64,000 nucleotides of DNA from Lysobacter sp. 5GHs7-4 (GTDB taxonomy: Bacteria; Pseudomonadota; Gammaproteobacteria; Xanthomonadales; Xanthomonadaceae): the NCBI RefSeq assembly GCF_021284765.1, contig NZ_CP089924.1:124001-188000 (forward strand), written 5' to 3'. Of the stretch, positions 8,452 through 18,782 are shown piece after piece. The translations under genes were made by a program, and so were the position numbers. Under the pieces are notes generated by a model. It worked only from the letters and a program-made list of their open reading frames with translations, ran no database searches and was not told the DNA's origin. Within the stretch, counting starts at the first letter, position 1. Every line of letters starts with the position of its first letter.

Positions 8452-8958
8452 CCCCACGCTGAAGTCACTGGATCCCCGCTTTCGCGGGGATGACGGTTGT
8501 GGCGGACGGGGGCATCTCATTCGCTACGGTTCGCGGTGCTTTCTTCGATCCCACTCGCCTTCGCAGCCCCACGCTGAAGTCACTGGATCCCCGCTTTCGC
8601 GGGGATGACGGCTGTGGCGGACGGCGGGCATCTCATTCGCTGCGGTTCGCGGTGCTTTCTTCGATCCCACCCGCCTTCGCTGCCCCACGCTGAAGTCACT
8701 GGATCCCCGCTTTCGCGGGGATGACGGCTTTTGCGGACAGGGGGCATCTCATTCGCCGCGGTTCGCGGTGCTTTCTTCGATCCCACTCGCCTTCGCAGCC
8801 CGACGCTGAAGTCACTGGATCCCCGCTTTCGCGGGGATGACGGCTTTGGCGGACGGGGGCATCTCATTCGCCGCGGTTCGCGGTGCTTTCCTCGATCCCA
8901 CTCGCCTTCGCAGCCCCACGCTGAAGTCACTGGATCCCCGCTTTCGCGGGGATGACGG
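8452..8958 (+). repeat. Tandem array of five REP-like units, period 115-116 bp
   Basis: The palindrome CTGGATCCCCGC-TTT-CGCGGGGATGACGG begins at 8468, 8583, 8699, 8815 and 8930, giving periods of 115, 116, 116 and 115. The DNA between copies is also repeated with few substitutions, so this is a true tandem array rather than scattered REPs. Five copies of CCCACGCTGAAGTCA (with one variant) precede the palindromes. Small open frames across the array are by-products of the repeat. It occupies the gap between the rpmG terminator and the hybrid kinase gene. Confidence 0.92.
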
Positions 8959-9136
8959 CAAAACCAGCAACCTACTCCCCCTTCGCAGCAGGAAATAAAG
9001 CTGCGAAGCAGCAGCCCCTCTCCCGCCTGCGGGAGAGGGATTGGGATGAGGGCCGCTCTACGACTTTCGTAGCCCCCCAGCGCCCTCCGCCTCGCCCGCC
9101 GTACACTCCCTGATCCGAACGCGGAGTGGCGCTGCG

Positions 9137-12100
9137 GTGATCCCCGGCTGGATATTGCTGCTGGTATCGGCCGGTTACGTCGGCCTGCTGTTCGCCGTCG
9201 CCTACTACGGCGATCAGCGCACCGCGCGCACGCCCAAGCTGCGCTGGCTGCGGCCGGCGGTGTATTCGCTGGCGCTGGCCGTGTACTGCTCGTCGTGGAC
9301 CTTCTACGGCGCGGTCGGCACCGCCGCGCGCACCGGCCTGGGCTTCCTGCCGATCTACCTGGGCCCGCTGCTGATGCTGGCCTTCGGCTGGCGCATCCTC
9401 GAACGCCTGGTGCTGATCTCCGGCGAACACCGCATCGTCTCCATCGCCGACTTCCTGTCCTCGCGCTACGGCCGCGCGCCGGGCCTGGCCGCACTGGTCG
9501 CGGCGGTCGCGCTGACCGCCGCGGTGCCCTACGTCGCCTTGCAGTTCAAGGCCGTGGCGATGAGCGTGGAAGTGCTGGCCGGCGTGCCGTCCGACGCCAG
9601 CCTGCTCGCCGACCCGGCGCTGTACGTGGCGCTGCTGCTGGCGGTGTTCGCGATCCTGTTCGGCACGCGCCAGATCGACGCCACCGAGCACCACCACGGC
9701 ATGGTCCTGGCGGTCGCGCTGGAGTCGCTGGTCAAACTGGTCGCGTTCGTCGCCATCGGCGTGTTCGCGCTCGCCCATCTGCCCGGCGACGGCGGCCTGG
9801 CCGCGCGCGTGGGCCAGGCCGCGCGCGTGGTCACCGCGCCCGGCCTGCCGCCGGGCTTCGTCGCCCAAACCCTGCTGGCCTTCACCGCGATCCTGTGCCT
9901 GCCGCGCCAGTTCCACGTCGCCGTGGTCGAATGCCAGGACCCCAACGACCTGCGCCCCGCGCGCTGGCTGTTCGGCGGTTACCTCGCCCTGATCAGTCTG
10001 CTGGTGGTGCCGATCACCCTGACCGGCCAGGCCGTGCTGTCCGGCAGCGCGGTGTCGCCGGACACTTACGTGCTCGCGCTGCCGCTGGCGCTGAAACAGG
10101 AAACGCTGGCGCTGATGGTCTACATCGGCGGCTTCTCGGCCGCGACCGGCATGGTGATCGTCGCCAGCGTCGCCCTGGCGACCATGGTCAGCAACGACCT
10201 GATCGTGCCGCTGCTGTTGCGCAGCGGCGCCCTGCGCGAGACTCAGGGCATCGACCGTCAGGTGCTGTGGGTGCGGCGCGCGACCATCCTGGTGCTGGCG
10301 ATGATGGCCTACGCCTACCACCGCGCCTCGATGGGCGCCGACAGCCTGGCCCAGCACGGCCTGCTCGCGTTCGCCGCGGTGGCGCAATTCGCACCGGCGC
10401 TGATCGGCGGCCTCTACTGGCGCGGCGCCAGTCGCGCCGGCGCGTTCGCGGGTTTGCTGGCCGGCGCTGCATTGTGGCTGTACACGCTGCTGCTGCCGGC
10501 GCTGGCGCGAGTGGGCTGGCTGGACGCCGACTGGATCGAGCACGGCCCGCTGGGCGTGTCCTGGCTGCGGCCGGAGCAGCTGTTCGGGCTGACCGGCTGG
10601 GACGCGCTCACCCACGGCACGTTCTGGTCGCTGCTGTTCAACGTCGGCGCCTTCCTGTTCGTGTCGGTGCGCCAACGCCCGCGCCTGCAGGAGCAACTGC
10701 TGGCCGCGACCTACCTGGATCCGTACGTGCAACGCCCCGCGCTGGGCCCCGGCGGCTGGGCCGGCAGCGTGCGCAGCGGCGAACTGCTGACCCTGGCCGA
10801 ACGCATCGTCGGCGAGCGCCATGCGCGGCGCGCGTTCGAGGAATACGCCCAGGCCCAGGGCCGCGACTGGCTGCCCGACCAACCCGCCGACCGCGCGCTG
10901 GCGCAGTTCACCGAACGCCTGCTGGCCTCCGCGATCGGCGCCGCGTCGGCGCGCCTGACCCTGACCAGCGCCTTGCGCGGCTCGGGCATGGAACTGGGCG
11001 AAGTGGTGGCGCTGCTAGACGAGGCGAATCAGGAGCTGCGCTTCAACCGCCAAGTGCTGTCGACCACGCTGGAGAACATCAGCCAGGGCGTGAGCGTGGT
11101 CGACCGCGACATGCGTCTGGTCGCATGGAACCGCCGCTATCAGGAATTGTTCGACTATCCCGACGGCATGCTCTACGTCGGCCGCCCGGTCAGCGACCTG
11201 ATCCGTTGGAACGCCGAACGCGGCGAGATGGGCACGGGCGACATCGACGCGCAGGTGCGCCGCCGCCTCGCCCATCTGCGCGCGGGCGCCTCGCACGTGT
11301 TCGAACGCGTGCGCGCGAACGGCCAGGTGATCGAGATGGTCGGCCGCCCGCTGCTGGGCGGCGGCTACGTCACCAGCTACAGCGACGTCACCGACTACAA
11401 GCGCGCCGAGCAGGCGTTGCGCGAGGCCAACGAAACCCTGGAGCACCGCGTCGAGCAGCGCACCCAGGAAGCCGAGGCCGCGCAGCAGTCCAAGACCCGC
11501 TTCCTGGCCGCGGTCAGCCACGACGTGCTGCAACCCTTGAACGCCGCGCGCCTGTTCACCACCGCATTGCGCGAGACCACCGACGCCGACGAACAGTCGC
11601 GCCTGGCCGAACGCGTCGACGCCTCGCTGCGCGCGGCCGAGGATCTGCTCGACGGCCTGCTCGACATCTCGCGCCTGGACGCCGGCGCGCTGCGTCCGGA
11701 GCCCACCGATTTCGACGCCGGCGAACTGCTGCGCGAACTGGCCGCGCAGTACGCGCCCGGCGCGGCCGGACGCGGCCTGCAACTGCGCGTGCGCGTGCCG
11801 CTGAACGAAATGCCGGTGCGCAGCGACCGCCGCCTGCTGCGGCGCGCCTTGCAGAATTTCATCGCCAATGCCCTGCGTTACACACGCGAAGGCGGCGTAC
11901 TGATGGCTGCACGCGTGCGTCAGGGTCAGATCGAACTGCAGGTATGGGACACCGGCCCGGGCATCCCCGAGCATCACCTCGAGCAGATCTTCGACGAATT
12001 CCGCCGCTTCGATCAGCCCGGCGTCGGTGGCGAACGCGGCCTGGGCCTGGGCCTGTCGATCTGCCAACGCATCGCACGCACCCTCGACCATCCGCTGCGC

Positions 12101-12577
12101 GTGCGCTCGCAGGTCGGGCGCGGCAGCGTGTTCTCGATCGCCGTGCCCTGCGGCCGCACGACGCGCGCGCGCATCAAAGCCGCGCCCGCGATCGCCGACT
12201 CCCTGGCGGGCCTGCGCGTGCTGTGCGTGGACAACGACCTGGAAATCCTGGACGGCATGCGCGCCCTGCTCGGCCGCTGGCAGGCGACCGCGCTGGTCGC
12301 GGCCACCGTCGACGAAGCCCTGGCATTGATGGAGCAACGGCCCGACGTGGCCCTGATCGATTTCCACTTGCACGACCGCCTCGACGGCCTGGGCGTGGTC
12401 GACGCCTTGCGCGCGCGTGCCGGACGCGCCCTGCCCGCGGCCCTGCTCACCGGCGACGGCAGCGACGCGCTGAAACTGGCCGCGCGCGAACGCGGTTGCC
12501 GCGTGCTGACCAAACCGATCAAGCCGGCCTCGCTGCGCGCGTTCCTGGCCGCGCAGCGGCACACTGTTTCGGTTTGA
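9137..12577 (+). CDS. SLC5-domain hybrid sensor histidine kinase (CrbS/MxtR-like)
   Basis: The 1146-residue protein begins with a GTG. Residues 1 to about 520 form a polytopic sodium/solute symporter-like (SLC5) domain. A cytoplasmic linker follows, then a PAS domain near 635-755 and a coiled coil. The HisKA box is AAVSHDVLQPLNAARLF with His near 795. The HATPase region has NALRYT near 910 and DTGPGIPE near 938, and the receiver domain has its phospho-acceptor Asp in LIDFHLHD near 1075. This order matches the CrbS/MxtR kinases that, with CrbR/ErdR, control acetyl-CoA synthetase in Vibrio, Shewanella and Pseudomonas. A NarL-type regulator and acs lie within 5 kb, supporting that role. Whether the symporter domain transports or only senses acetate is not visible here. 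Confidence 0.86.
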   Translation: MIPGWILLLVSAGYVGLLFAVAYYGDQRTARTPKLRWLRPAVYSLALAVYCSSWTFYGAVGTAARTGLGFLPIYLGPLLMLAFGWRILERLVLISGEHRIVSIADFLSSRYGRAPGLAALVAAVALTAAVPYVALQFKAVAMSVEVLAGVPSDASLLADPALYVALLLAVFAILFGTRQIDATEHHHGMVLAVALESLVKLVAFVAIGVFALAHLPGDGGLAARVGQAARVVTAPGLPPGFVAQTLLAFTAILCLPRQFHVAVVECQDPNDLRPARWLFGGYLALISLLVVPITLTGQAVLSGSAVSPDTYVLALPLALKQETLALMVYIGGFSAATGMVIVASVALATMVSNDLIVPLLLRSGALRETQGIDRQVLWVRRATILVLAMMAYAYHRASMGADSLAQHGLLAFAAVAQFAPALIGGLYWRGASRAGAFAGLLAGAALWLYTLLLPALARVGWLDADWIEHGPLGVSWLRPEQLFGLTGWDALTHGTFWSLLFNVGAFLFVSVRQRPRLQEQLLAATYLDPYVQRPALGPGGWAGSVRSGELLTLAERIVGERHARRAFEEYAQAQGRDWLPDQPADRALAQFTERLLASAIGAASARLTLTSALRGSGMELGEVVALLDEANQELRFNRQVLSTTLENISQGVSVVDRDMRLVAWNRRYQELFDYPDGMLYVGRPVSDLIRWNAERGEMGTGDIDAQVRRRLAHLRAGASHVFERVRANGQVIEMVGRPLLGGGYVTSYSDVTDYKRAEQALREANETLEHRVEQRTQEAEAAQQSKTRFLAAVSHDVLQPLNAARLFTTALRETTDADEQSRLAERVDASLRAAEDLLDGLLDISRLDAGALRPEPTDFDAGELLRELAAQYAPGAAGRGLQLRVRVPLNEMPVRSDRRLLRRALQNFIANALRYTREGGVLMAARVRQGQIELQVWDTGPGIPEHHLEQIFDEFRRFDQPGVGGERGLGLGLSICQRIARTLDHPLRVRSQVGRGSVFSIAVPCGRTTRARIKAAPAIADSLAGLRVLCVDNDLEILDGMRALLGRWQATALVAATVDEALALMEQRPDVALIDFHLHDRLDGLGVVDALRARAGRALPAALLTGDGSDALKLAARERGCRVLTKPIKPASLRAFLAAQRHTVSV

Positions 12578-12609
12578 GGCGCGCGCTGGATTAGGCTTAC
12601 GGCATGCGC

Positions 12610-13083
12610 CTAAGCCCGCGTTGCCTCTTCGCAGTAGCGCCGCAACGCAGGCAGCGCAATTTCCCAGTAATAGTTAATGTGCCCGTACACGGCGTAGTTG
12701 CCCAGGTTGCTCAAGGCCAGGGTCACGCACGTGGCGCCGTCCGAAGGCGTCAGCTCGAAGCGCAGCACGACGTGGTGCTCGAGCAGATCGGGAAAGACCC
12801 GCCGCGACAGCGAACTCCAGTGCGTGTACTGCAACACGCGCGGAGGATCAAAGGCCTGGACCACACCTCGATTCTCGAAACGCAGGCGACCGTGCAGTAG
12901 GCCGCGGAACACCACCGGACCGCCTGGCGTCCAGTCGGTCTGCACCGCGAACTCCTCGTCCGACATCCAGGCTTCGAGCGCATGCGCTTCGGTCAGTGCG
13001 GCCCAGACCGCGAGCGGCGATGCCTGGATCAGAATGGATTTATCGACCCGTTGCGGATAGTCACGCTCCGATTCGGCGCTCAT
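12610..13083 (-). CDS. SRPBCC (START/AHSA1-like) domain protein
   Basis: The 157-residue product starts MSAESERDYPQRVDKSILIQ and shows the AHSA1-like pattern: a beta strand, then SPLAVWAALTEAHALEAWM, then alternating strands and a long C-terminal helix ending YCEEATRA. This is the helix-grip fold that binds hydrophobic ligands in a central cavity; members often have unknown partners. The frame is open further to 13137, but that would run into the neighbouring gene, so the ATG at 13083 is preferred. It is convergent with the hybrid kinase gene, only 32 bp apart, and probably cotranscribed with the secreted protein upstream. Confidence 0.8.
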   Translation of the reverse strand: MSAESERDYPQRVDKSILIQASPLAVWAALTEAHALEAWMSDEEFAVQTDWTPGGPVVFRGLLHGRLRFENRGVVQAFDPPRVLQYTHWSSLSRRVFPDLLEHHVVLRFELTPSDGATCVTLALSNLGNYAVYGHINYYWEIALPALRRYCEEATRA

Positions 13084-13111
13084 GCGCCCATCTCGATTTC
13101 GAACACGCGCA

Positions 13112-13636
13112 TCAGCCATCCGTCCAAGTGACCGCAAGCTCCGTAGGCGTGATCGATAGGGTGAGACCTAGCGGGAACGGCGATTCCTCATCGCGCGAGA
13201 GGTCCAGCTCGACCAACTCGCGGCTCTCCGCGCGGACGCTGAACGCCCCACTCGCGAACGCCGCAACCATGCCCTGGGCATCGGCGGGCGACCAATACGT
13301 CGACACCGCCGCGAACAGCCGGCGCAACGCGATCCGATTGTCGGGGCGTCGATCGGAGGGATAGCGGAGCCTGACTGTCGCACCCAAATCCACGCAGCCT
13401 CCGTAAGCCACGCTCAGCACGCTGCCGTCGGCACTGCGCCAGGACACCACGTGTCCGTCCGCGCTGATGCGCCCGCCGGGATGGCGCGCCGCCGCCTCGG
13501 CCACCCGCTTGATCAGGTAATCCTGGTCGAAACTGCAGTCGTCGTCGCCGGCATACGACAACGGACTGGCGAAGAGGGCGAGTAGTGCGCATAGCCACGA
13601 CAGCTTGCGGGATCCCACATCGACTGCGTTGCGCAT
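13112..13636 (-). CDS. Secreted hypothetical protein
   Basis: The 174-residue product has a Sec signal peptide (hydrophobic stretch LSWLCALLALFA, cleavage expected after SYA) and a mature part with two cysteines, a GGRISADGHVVSWRSADG strand-turn-strand region and a C-terminal beta-rich end. The family is not recognised. A GTG at 13645 would add three residues. It lies 28 bases upstream of the SRPBCC gene on the same strand, so the two may form a small operon. Export to the periplasm is inferred from the signal peptide; no function is assigned. Confidence 0.7.
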   Translation of the reverse strand: MRNAVDVGSRKLSWLCALLALFASPLSYAGDDDCSFDQDYLIKRVAEAAARHPGGRISADGHVVSWRSADGSVLSVAYGGCVDLGATVRLRYPSDRRPDNRIALRRLFAAVSTYWSPADAQGMVAAFASGAFSVRAESRELVELDLSRDEESPFPLGLTLSITPTELAVTWTDG

Positions 13637-13858
13637 GTCGAGCACTCAGGCGGACTTATCGGATTTCAATCCTACAGGGACCGAACCCAGCAGTGCGCAA
13701 AGGCATACGAAATAACTCATACGCAACGACACGGCCATTCGTTTGCTCACGAACACCCCGGCAATTTTCCGGCGGCGAGTCTATGACCCTTGCGCACCGC
13801 TGCCATCGCCTAGCGCGATCGATGCGGTGGACGGGTGCAGCAGGCGCCCGAGCCGCTT

Positions 13859-14527
13859 CTACTCGCCCTCTTCGGCCGGCAGCACGATCGCGCCAGGGTC
13901 CAGCGCCAGACGGCCGGCGATCAGCACCGCTTGGGTGCGGTTGTTGGCGCCGAGCTTGCGCAGGATCGCGGTCACGTGCGCCTTCACCGTCGCCTCGGAC
14001 ACGCCCAGCTCGTAACCGATCTGCTTGTTGAGCAAGCCGGCGCCCAACATCTGCAATACGCGGAACTGCTGCGGGGTGAGGTCGCGCAGGCGCTGCGCGG
14101 CATCGTGCTCGTCCTCGGCCGCCGCCGGCGCCGACAGGGCCGCGGCCGGCGCCCAGCGATCGCCGGCCAGCACGCTGGCGATCGCCTCGCCCAGGGTCGC
14201 CGCGTCGGCCGACTTGGGAATGAAACCGACCGCGCCGTGATCCAGCGCGCGCCGCATCACTGCCGGCTCCTCGCGCGCGGACACCACCACGATCGGCAGC
14301 TGCGGGTGCAGCGCGCGCAGGTGCACCAGCGCGCTGAACCCCTGCGCGCCGGGCATGTTGAGATCCAGCAGCAGCAGGTCGGCGTCGGACTCGGCTTCGA
14401 CCAACGCGTACAGCGCATCGACGCTGTCGGCCTCGCGCAACAGCGCATCGGGCAGCACCCGCGCTACTGCGCCGCGCAGGGCCTCGCGGAACAGCGGGTG
14501 GTCGTCGGCGATCAGCAGGGTAGCCAC
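13859..14527 (-). CDS. NarL/LuxR-type response regulator (CrbR/ErdR-like)
   Basis: The 222-residue regulator has a receiver domain (LLIADDHPLFREAL at the start, phospho-acceptor Asp in LLLLDLNMPG near residue 55, the conserved Lys in FIPKSA near 105). Its LuxR helix-turn-helix reads LTPQQFRVLQMLGAGLLNKQ, with VSEATVKAHVTAILRKL. The GTG at 14527 is chosen as start: AGGAG lies seven bases upstream and receiver homology begins at once, while the frame extends 15 codons further. It is encoded between the SLC5-type kinase and acs, as expected for the CrbS/CrbR acetate switch. Direct control of acs is an inference from that family. Confidence 0.85.
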   Translation of the reverse strand: MATLLIADDHPLFREALRGAVARVLPDALLREADSVDALYALVEAESDADLLLLDLNMPGAQGFSALVHLRALHPQLPIVVVSAREEPAVMRRALDHGAVGFIPKSADAATLGEAIASVLAGDRWAPAAALSAPAAAEDEHDAAQRLRDLTPQQFRVLQMLGAGLLNKQIGYELGVSEATVKAHVTAILRKLGANNRTQAVLIAGRLALDPGAIVLPAEEGE

Positions 14528-14616
14528 GGTTGCGCTCCTGGGTAAGGTTTTTCCTGCGCTACGACGCGGCATCGGCCGTCTGTCGCGGTGGCTGCGGCGG
14601 GCGCTTTAATTCCTGC

Positions 14617-14979
14617 ATGTTGCCGTACCGAAAAAATCTGCAGCGACCGGCACGCCGTTTGCGGACTGCAATGACCGACGCGGAACAGCTGCTTTGGCTT
14701 CGCTTGCGGCGGCGTCAGATCGAGGGCGCTCGCTTCTACAGACAGAAGCCCCTTGCGATCTATGTGGTGGATTTCTACGCAGCCGCCGCGAGCTTGGTGG
14801 TGGAAGTCGATGGGGGACAGCACTTCGGGCCGGACGCGTCGGCGGCGGACCGACGGCGCGAGGCCGTGCTCGCGGCGATGGGCTTGCGGGTGCTTCGTTT
14901 CGACAATCGGCAGGTGTTGCTGGAGACCGAGGCGGTGCTGGCTGCGATTTGGGAGGTGATCAGGGAGCAGATGCGCTGA
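14617..14979 (+). CDS. DUF559 protein (Vsr-like endonuclease fold)
   Basis: The 120-residue protein is a typical DUF559 member. It has an R-x-L-R-x-x-M-T-x-A-E start region (RRLRTAMTDAEQLLWLRLR), then GARFYRQKPLAIYVVDFY, and VVEVDGGQHF with the acidic residues of the PD-(D/E)xK-like fold, then LRVLRFDNRQVL near the end. The fold is related to very-short-patch repair endonucleases, but the biological role is unknown. The gene starts 89 bp from the divergent response regulator; the upstream open frame has no family homology, so the ATG at 14617 is used. A C6/G6 inverted-repeat element follows it. Confidence 0.87.
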   Translation: MLPYRKNLQRPARRLRTAMTDAEQLLWLRLRRRQIEGARFYRQKPLAIYVVDFYAAAASLVVEVDGGQHFGPDASAADRRREAVLAAMGLRVLRFDNRQVLLETEAVLAAIWEVIREQMR

Positions 14980-14996
14980 CCGCTGCTGACGGGAAA

Positions 14997-15143
14997 GCAA
15001 ATCCCCCCTGCCCCCCTTTTTCAAAGGGGGGAAAAGCAAAGGCGGCTGCATGGGTAACCAAGCGCGCGCGCACTCATGCGAAACCGCAAACAGCGACGCA
15101 ACGGATTCCCCCCTTTGAAAAAGGGGGGTTAGGGGGGATTTGC
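14997..15143. repeat. C6/G6 inverted-repeat element, copy 1
   Basis: Two arms of about 40 bases face each other, 14997-15036 and 15105-15143. Each contains its own hairpin (CCCCCCTTT...AAAGGGGGG), and the outer ends GCAAATCCCCCC and GGGGGGATTTGC pair with each other. A second element of the same design lies at 46252-46365. It fills the gap between the DUF559 gene and the 3' end of acs and may also stop transcription from both sides. Confidence 0.85.
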
Positions 15144-15158
15144 TGTTGCTCCTCCCCC

Positions 15159-17111
<1,953 letters not shown>

Positions 17112-17239
17112 GGGGCGCTCCGGCGGTTGGACGTGGGACGGGTCGGTTGAGGGGCGGGACGGCTAGTGTTCGCGCGCAGGCGCGGGCGAACCGCCAGTGT
17201 GCCGCATCCGCCACGATAGCCGCCGTGACCCCGGTTTAG

Positions 17240-17249
17240 ACCATGGTCG
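17240..17249. promoter_or_regulatory. Ten-base palindrome in the acs/porin divergent region
   Basis: The perfect palindrome GACCATGGTC lies about midway in the 252-bp divergent region between acs and the porin gene. A short palindrome here could be an operator, for instance for the nearby LuxR-type regulator, but ten bases occur by chance often enough that this stays tentative. Confidence 0.25.
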
Positions 17250-17363
17250 TAGGCGGCGTCTGAATGCGCGTTTTTACGACCAATGGCGAATGGCCCCTCC
17301 CCGAACCCACGCGCAGTCTGGCCGCAGTCGCGCGCCCTGCGCGGCATTCCTCGGGAGGGAATC

Positions 17364-18764
17364 ATGTCCATTCGCAACGCATCGCCGGCGGGGAGCGCGA
17401 TCCGGCGGCGCCCGCTGGCCGCGGCACTGCTGGTCGCCCTGACGCTGCCCGGTATGGCCTACGCCCAGACGGCGAAGGAAAAGGAGCTGGAGGCGCGCGT
17501 CGCCCAGCTCGAAGCCATGGTCCAGCAGTTGGTCTCGCAGCAACAGCAGCAGCAAAGCCAGATCGCCGAGGTCAAGACCGCGCAGACGGCGGCACCGGCC
17601 GCACCGGCGCCGGTCGCCGGCAAGCCCGCGCTGCAGACCGCGGCGATCACACCCGGCGCCAATCCGGGCACGCGCTTCAGCTACGGCGGCTTCATCAAGC
17701 TCGACGCCTCCGTCACCCAGACCAACGACGGCGACATCGCCGACGGTTCGGTCGGACGCCTGTTCTACGTCCCCAAGGCGATTCCGGTCGGCGGCGGGCG
17801 CACGCGCGAAGGCGGCACCGACACCGACATGGGCGCGAACTTCTCGCGCTTCTGGTTCGCCGCCGACACCGACCTGGACAGCGGCGACAAGCTCAAGGCC
17901 TACCTTGAGTTCGATTTGTTCGGCGGCGGCACCACCGCCTTCACCGGCAACGAGATCGCCACCAACACCTACGCCCTCACCCTGCGCCAGGCCTACGTGA
18001 CCTGGAACAACTGGATGGCCGGCCAGGCCTGGTCCAACTTCCAAGACACCGCCGCGCTGCCGGATACCGTCGACTTCCTCGGCCCCACCGAGGGCACGGT
18101 GTTCGTGCGCCAGGCCCAGTTGCGCTACACCAAGGGCCCGTGGTCGTTCTCGATCGAGAACCCGGAAACCGTGTACACGCCGTTCCGCGGCAACATGGCC
18201 CAGGTCGCCGGCGACGACGGCAGCATGCCGGACGTGACCGCGCGCTACACCGCCAAGGGCGACTGGGGCCACTTCGGCGTCGGCCTGCTCGCGCGCCAGC
18301 TCAAGTACCAGACCGGCCCGGTCAACGACAGCAGCACCGGTTACGGCGCCAGCATCTCGGGCAAGTTCAACCTGGGCAAGAGCGACGACCTGCGCTACAT
18401 GGTCACCGCCGGCAGCGGCATCGGCCGTTACGTGGGCTTGGCGCTCAACAACGACGCCGTGCTCGATTCCACCGGCAACCTGGAGAACATCGACCTGATC
18501 AGCGGCTTCGTCGGCTGGCGTCACGTGTTCAGCCCGAAGCTGCGCGGCAACCTGTTCTATTCGCGCGCCGAGTACGACAACGAAACCGCCTTGACCGGCC
18601 TGGGCATCACCCAGTCGGCGCAGTCGGCGCACGTCAACCTGATCTATTCTCCGTTGCCCAAGCTCGACGTCGGCGCGGAACTGATCTGGGGCAAGCGCGA
18701 ACTCGAGAACGGCGACTCCGGCGAGCTCAGCCGCCTGCAGACGCACGTCAAGTACAGCTTCTAA
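17364..18764 (+). CDS. DcaP-like trimeric outer-membrane porin
   Basis: The 466-residue product has a signal peptide ending near AYAQT, then a glutamine-rich coiled coil (residues about 37-68, including a run of seven Gln), a Pro/Ala linker, and a barrel beginning SYGGFIKLDASVTQTNDGD and ending in KYSF with a terminal Phe. This is the layout of DcaP-family porins, which move negatively charged substrates such as dicarboxylates. The ATG at 17364 has GGGAGGGA just upstream; the frame is open 27 codons further back without a site. It is 18 bp from the MFS gene and divergent from acs, so carboxylate uptake is a reasonable inference. Confidence 0.86.
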   Translation: MSIRNASPAGSAIRRRPLAAALLVALTLPGMAYAQTAKEKELEARVAQLEAMVQQLVSQQQQQQSQIAEVKTAQTAAPAAPAPVAGKPALQTAAITPGANPGTRFSYGGFIKLDASVTQTNDGDIADGSVGRLFYVPKAIPVGGGRTREGGTDTDMGANFSRFWFAADTDLDSGDKLKAYLEFDLFGGGTTAFTGNEIATNTYALTLRQAYVTWNNWMAGQAWSNFQDTAALPDTVDFLGPTEGTVFVRQAQLRYTKGPWSFSIENPETVYTPFRGNMAQVAGDDGSMPDVTARYTAKGDWGHFGVGLLARQLKYQTGPVNDSSTGYGASISGKFNLGKSDDLRYMVTAGSGIGRYVGLALNNDAVLDSTGNLENIDLISGFVGWRHVFSPKLRGNLFYSRAEYDNETALTGLGITQSAQSAHVNLIYSPLPKLDVGAELIWGKRELENGDSGELSRLQTHVKYSF

Positions 18765-18782
18765 CCTTTAGGGGAACGCACC

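Noticed and set aside
8452..8958. Possible CRISPR array
   Set aside because: The intervals between palindromes are themselves repeated, not unique spacers, and no cas gene is nearby.
8336..9494. Several small and one 304-codon open frame over the 8.3-9.0 kb repeats
   Set aside because: They are created by the 115-bp repeat units and show the same peptide over and over; no start site or family.
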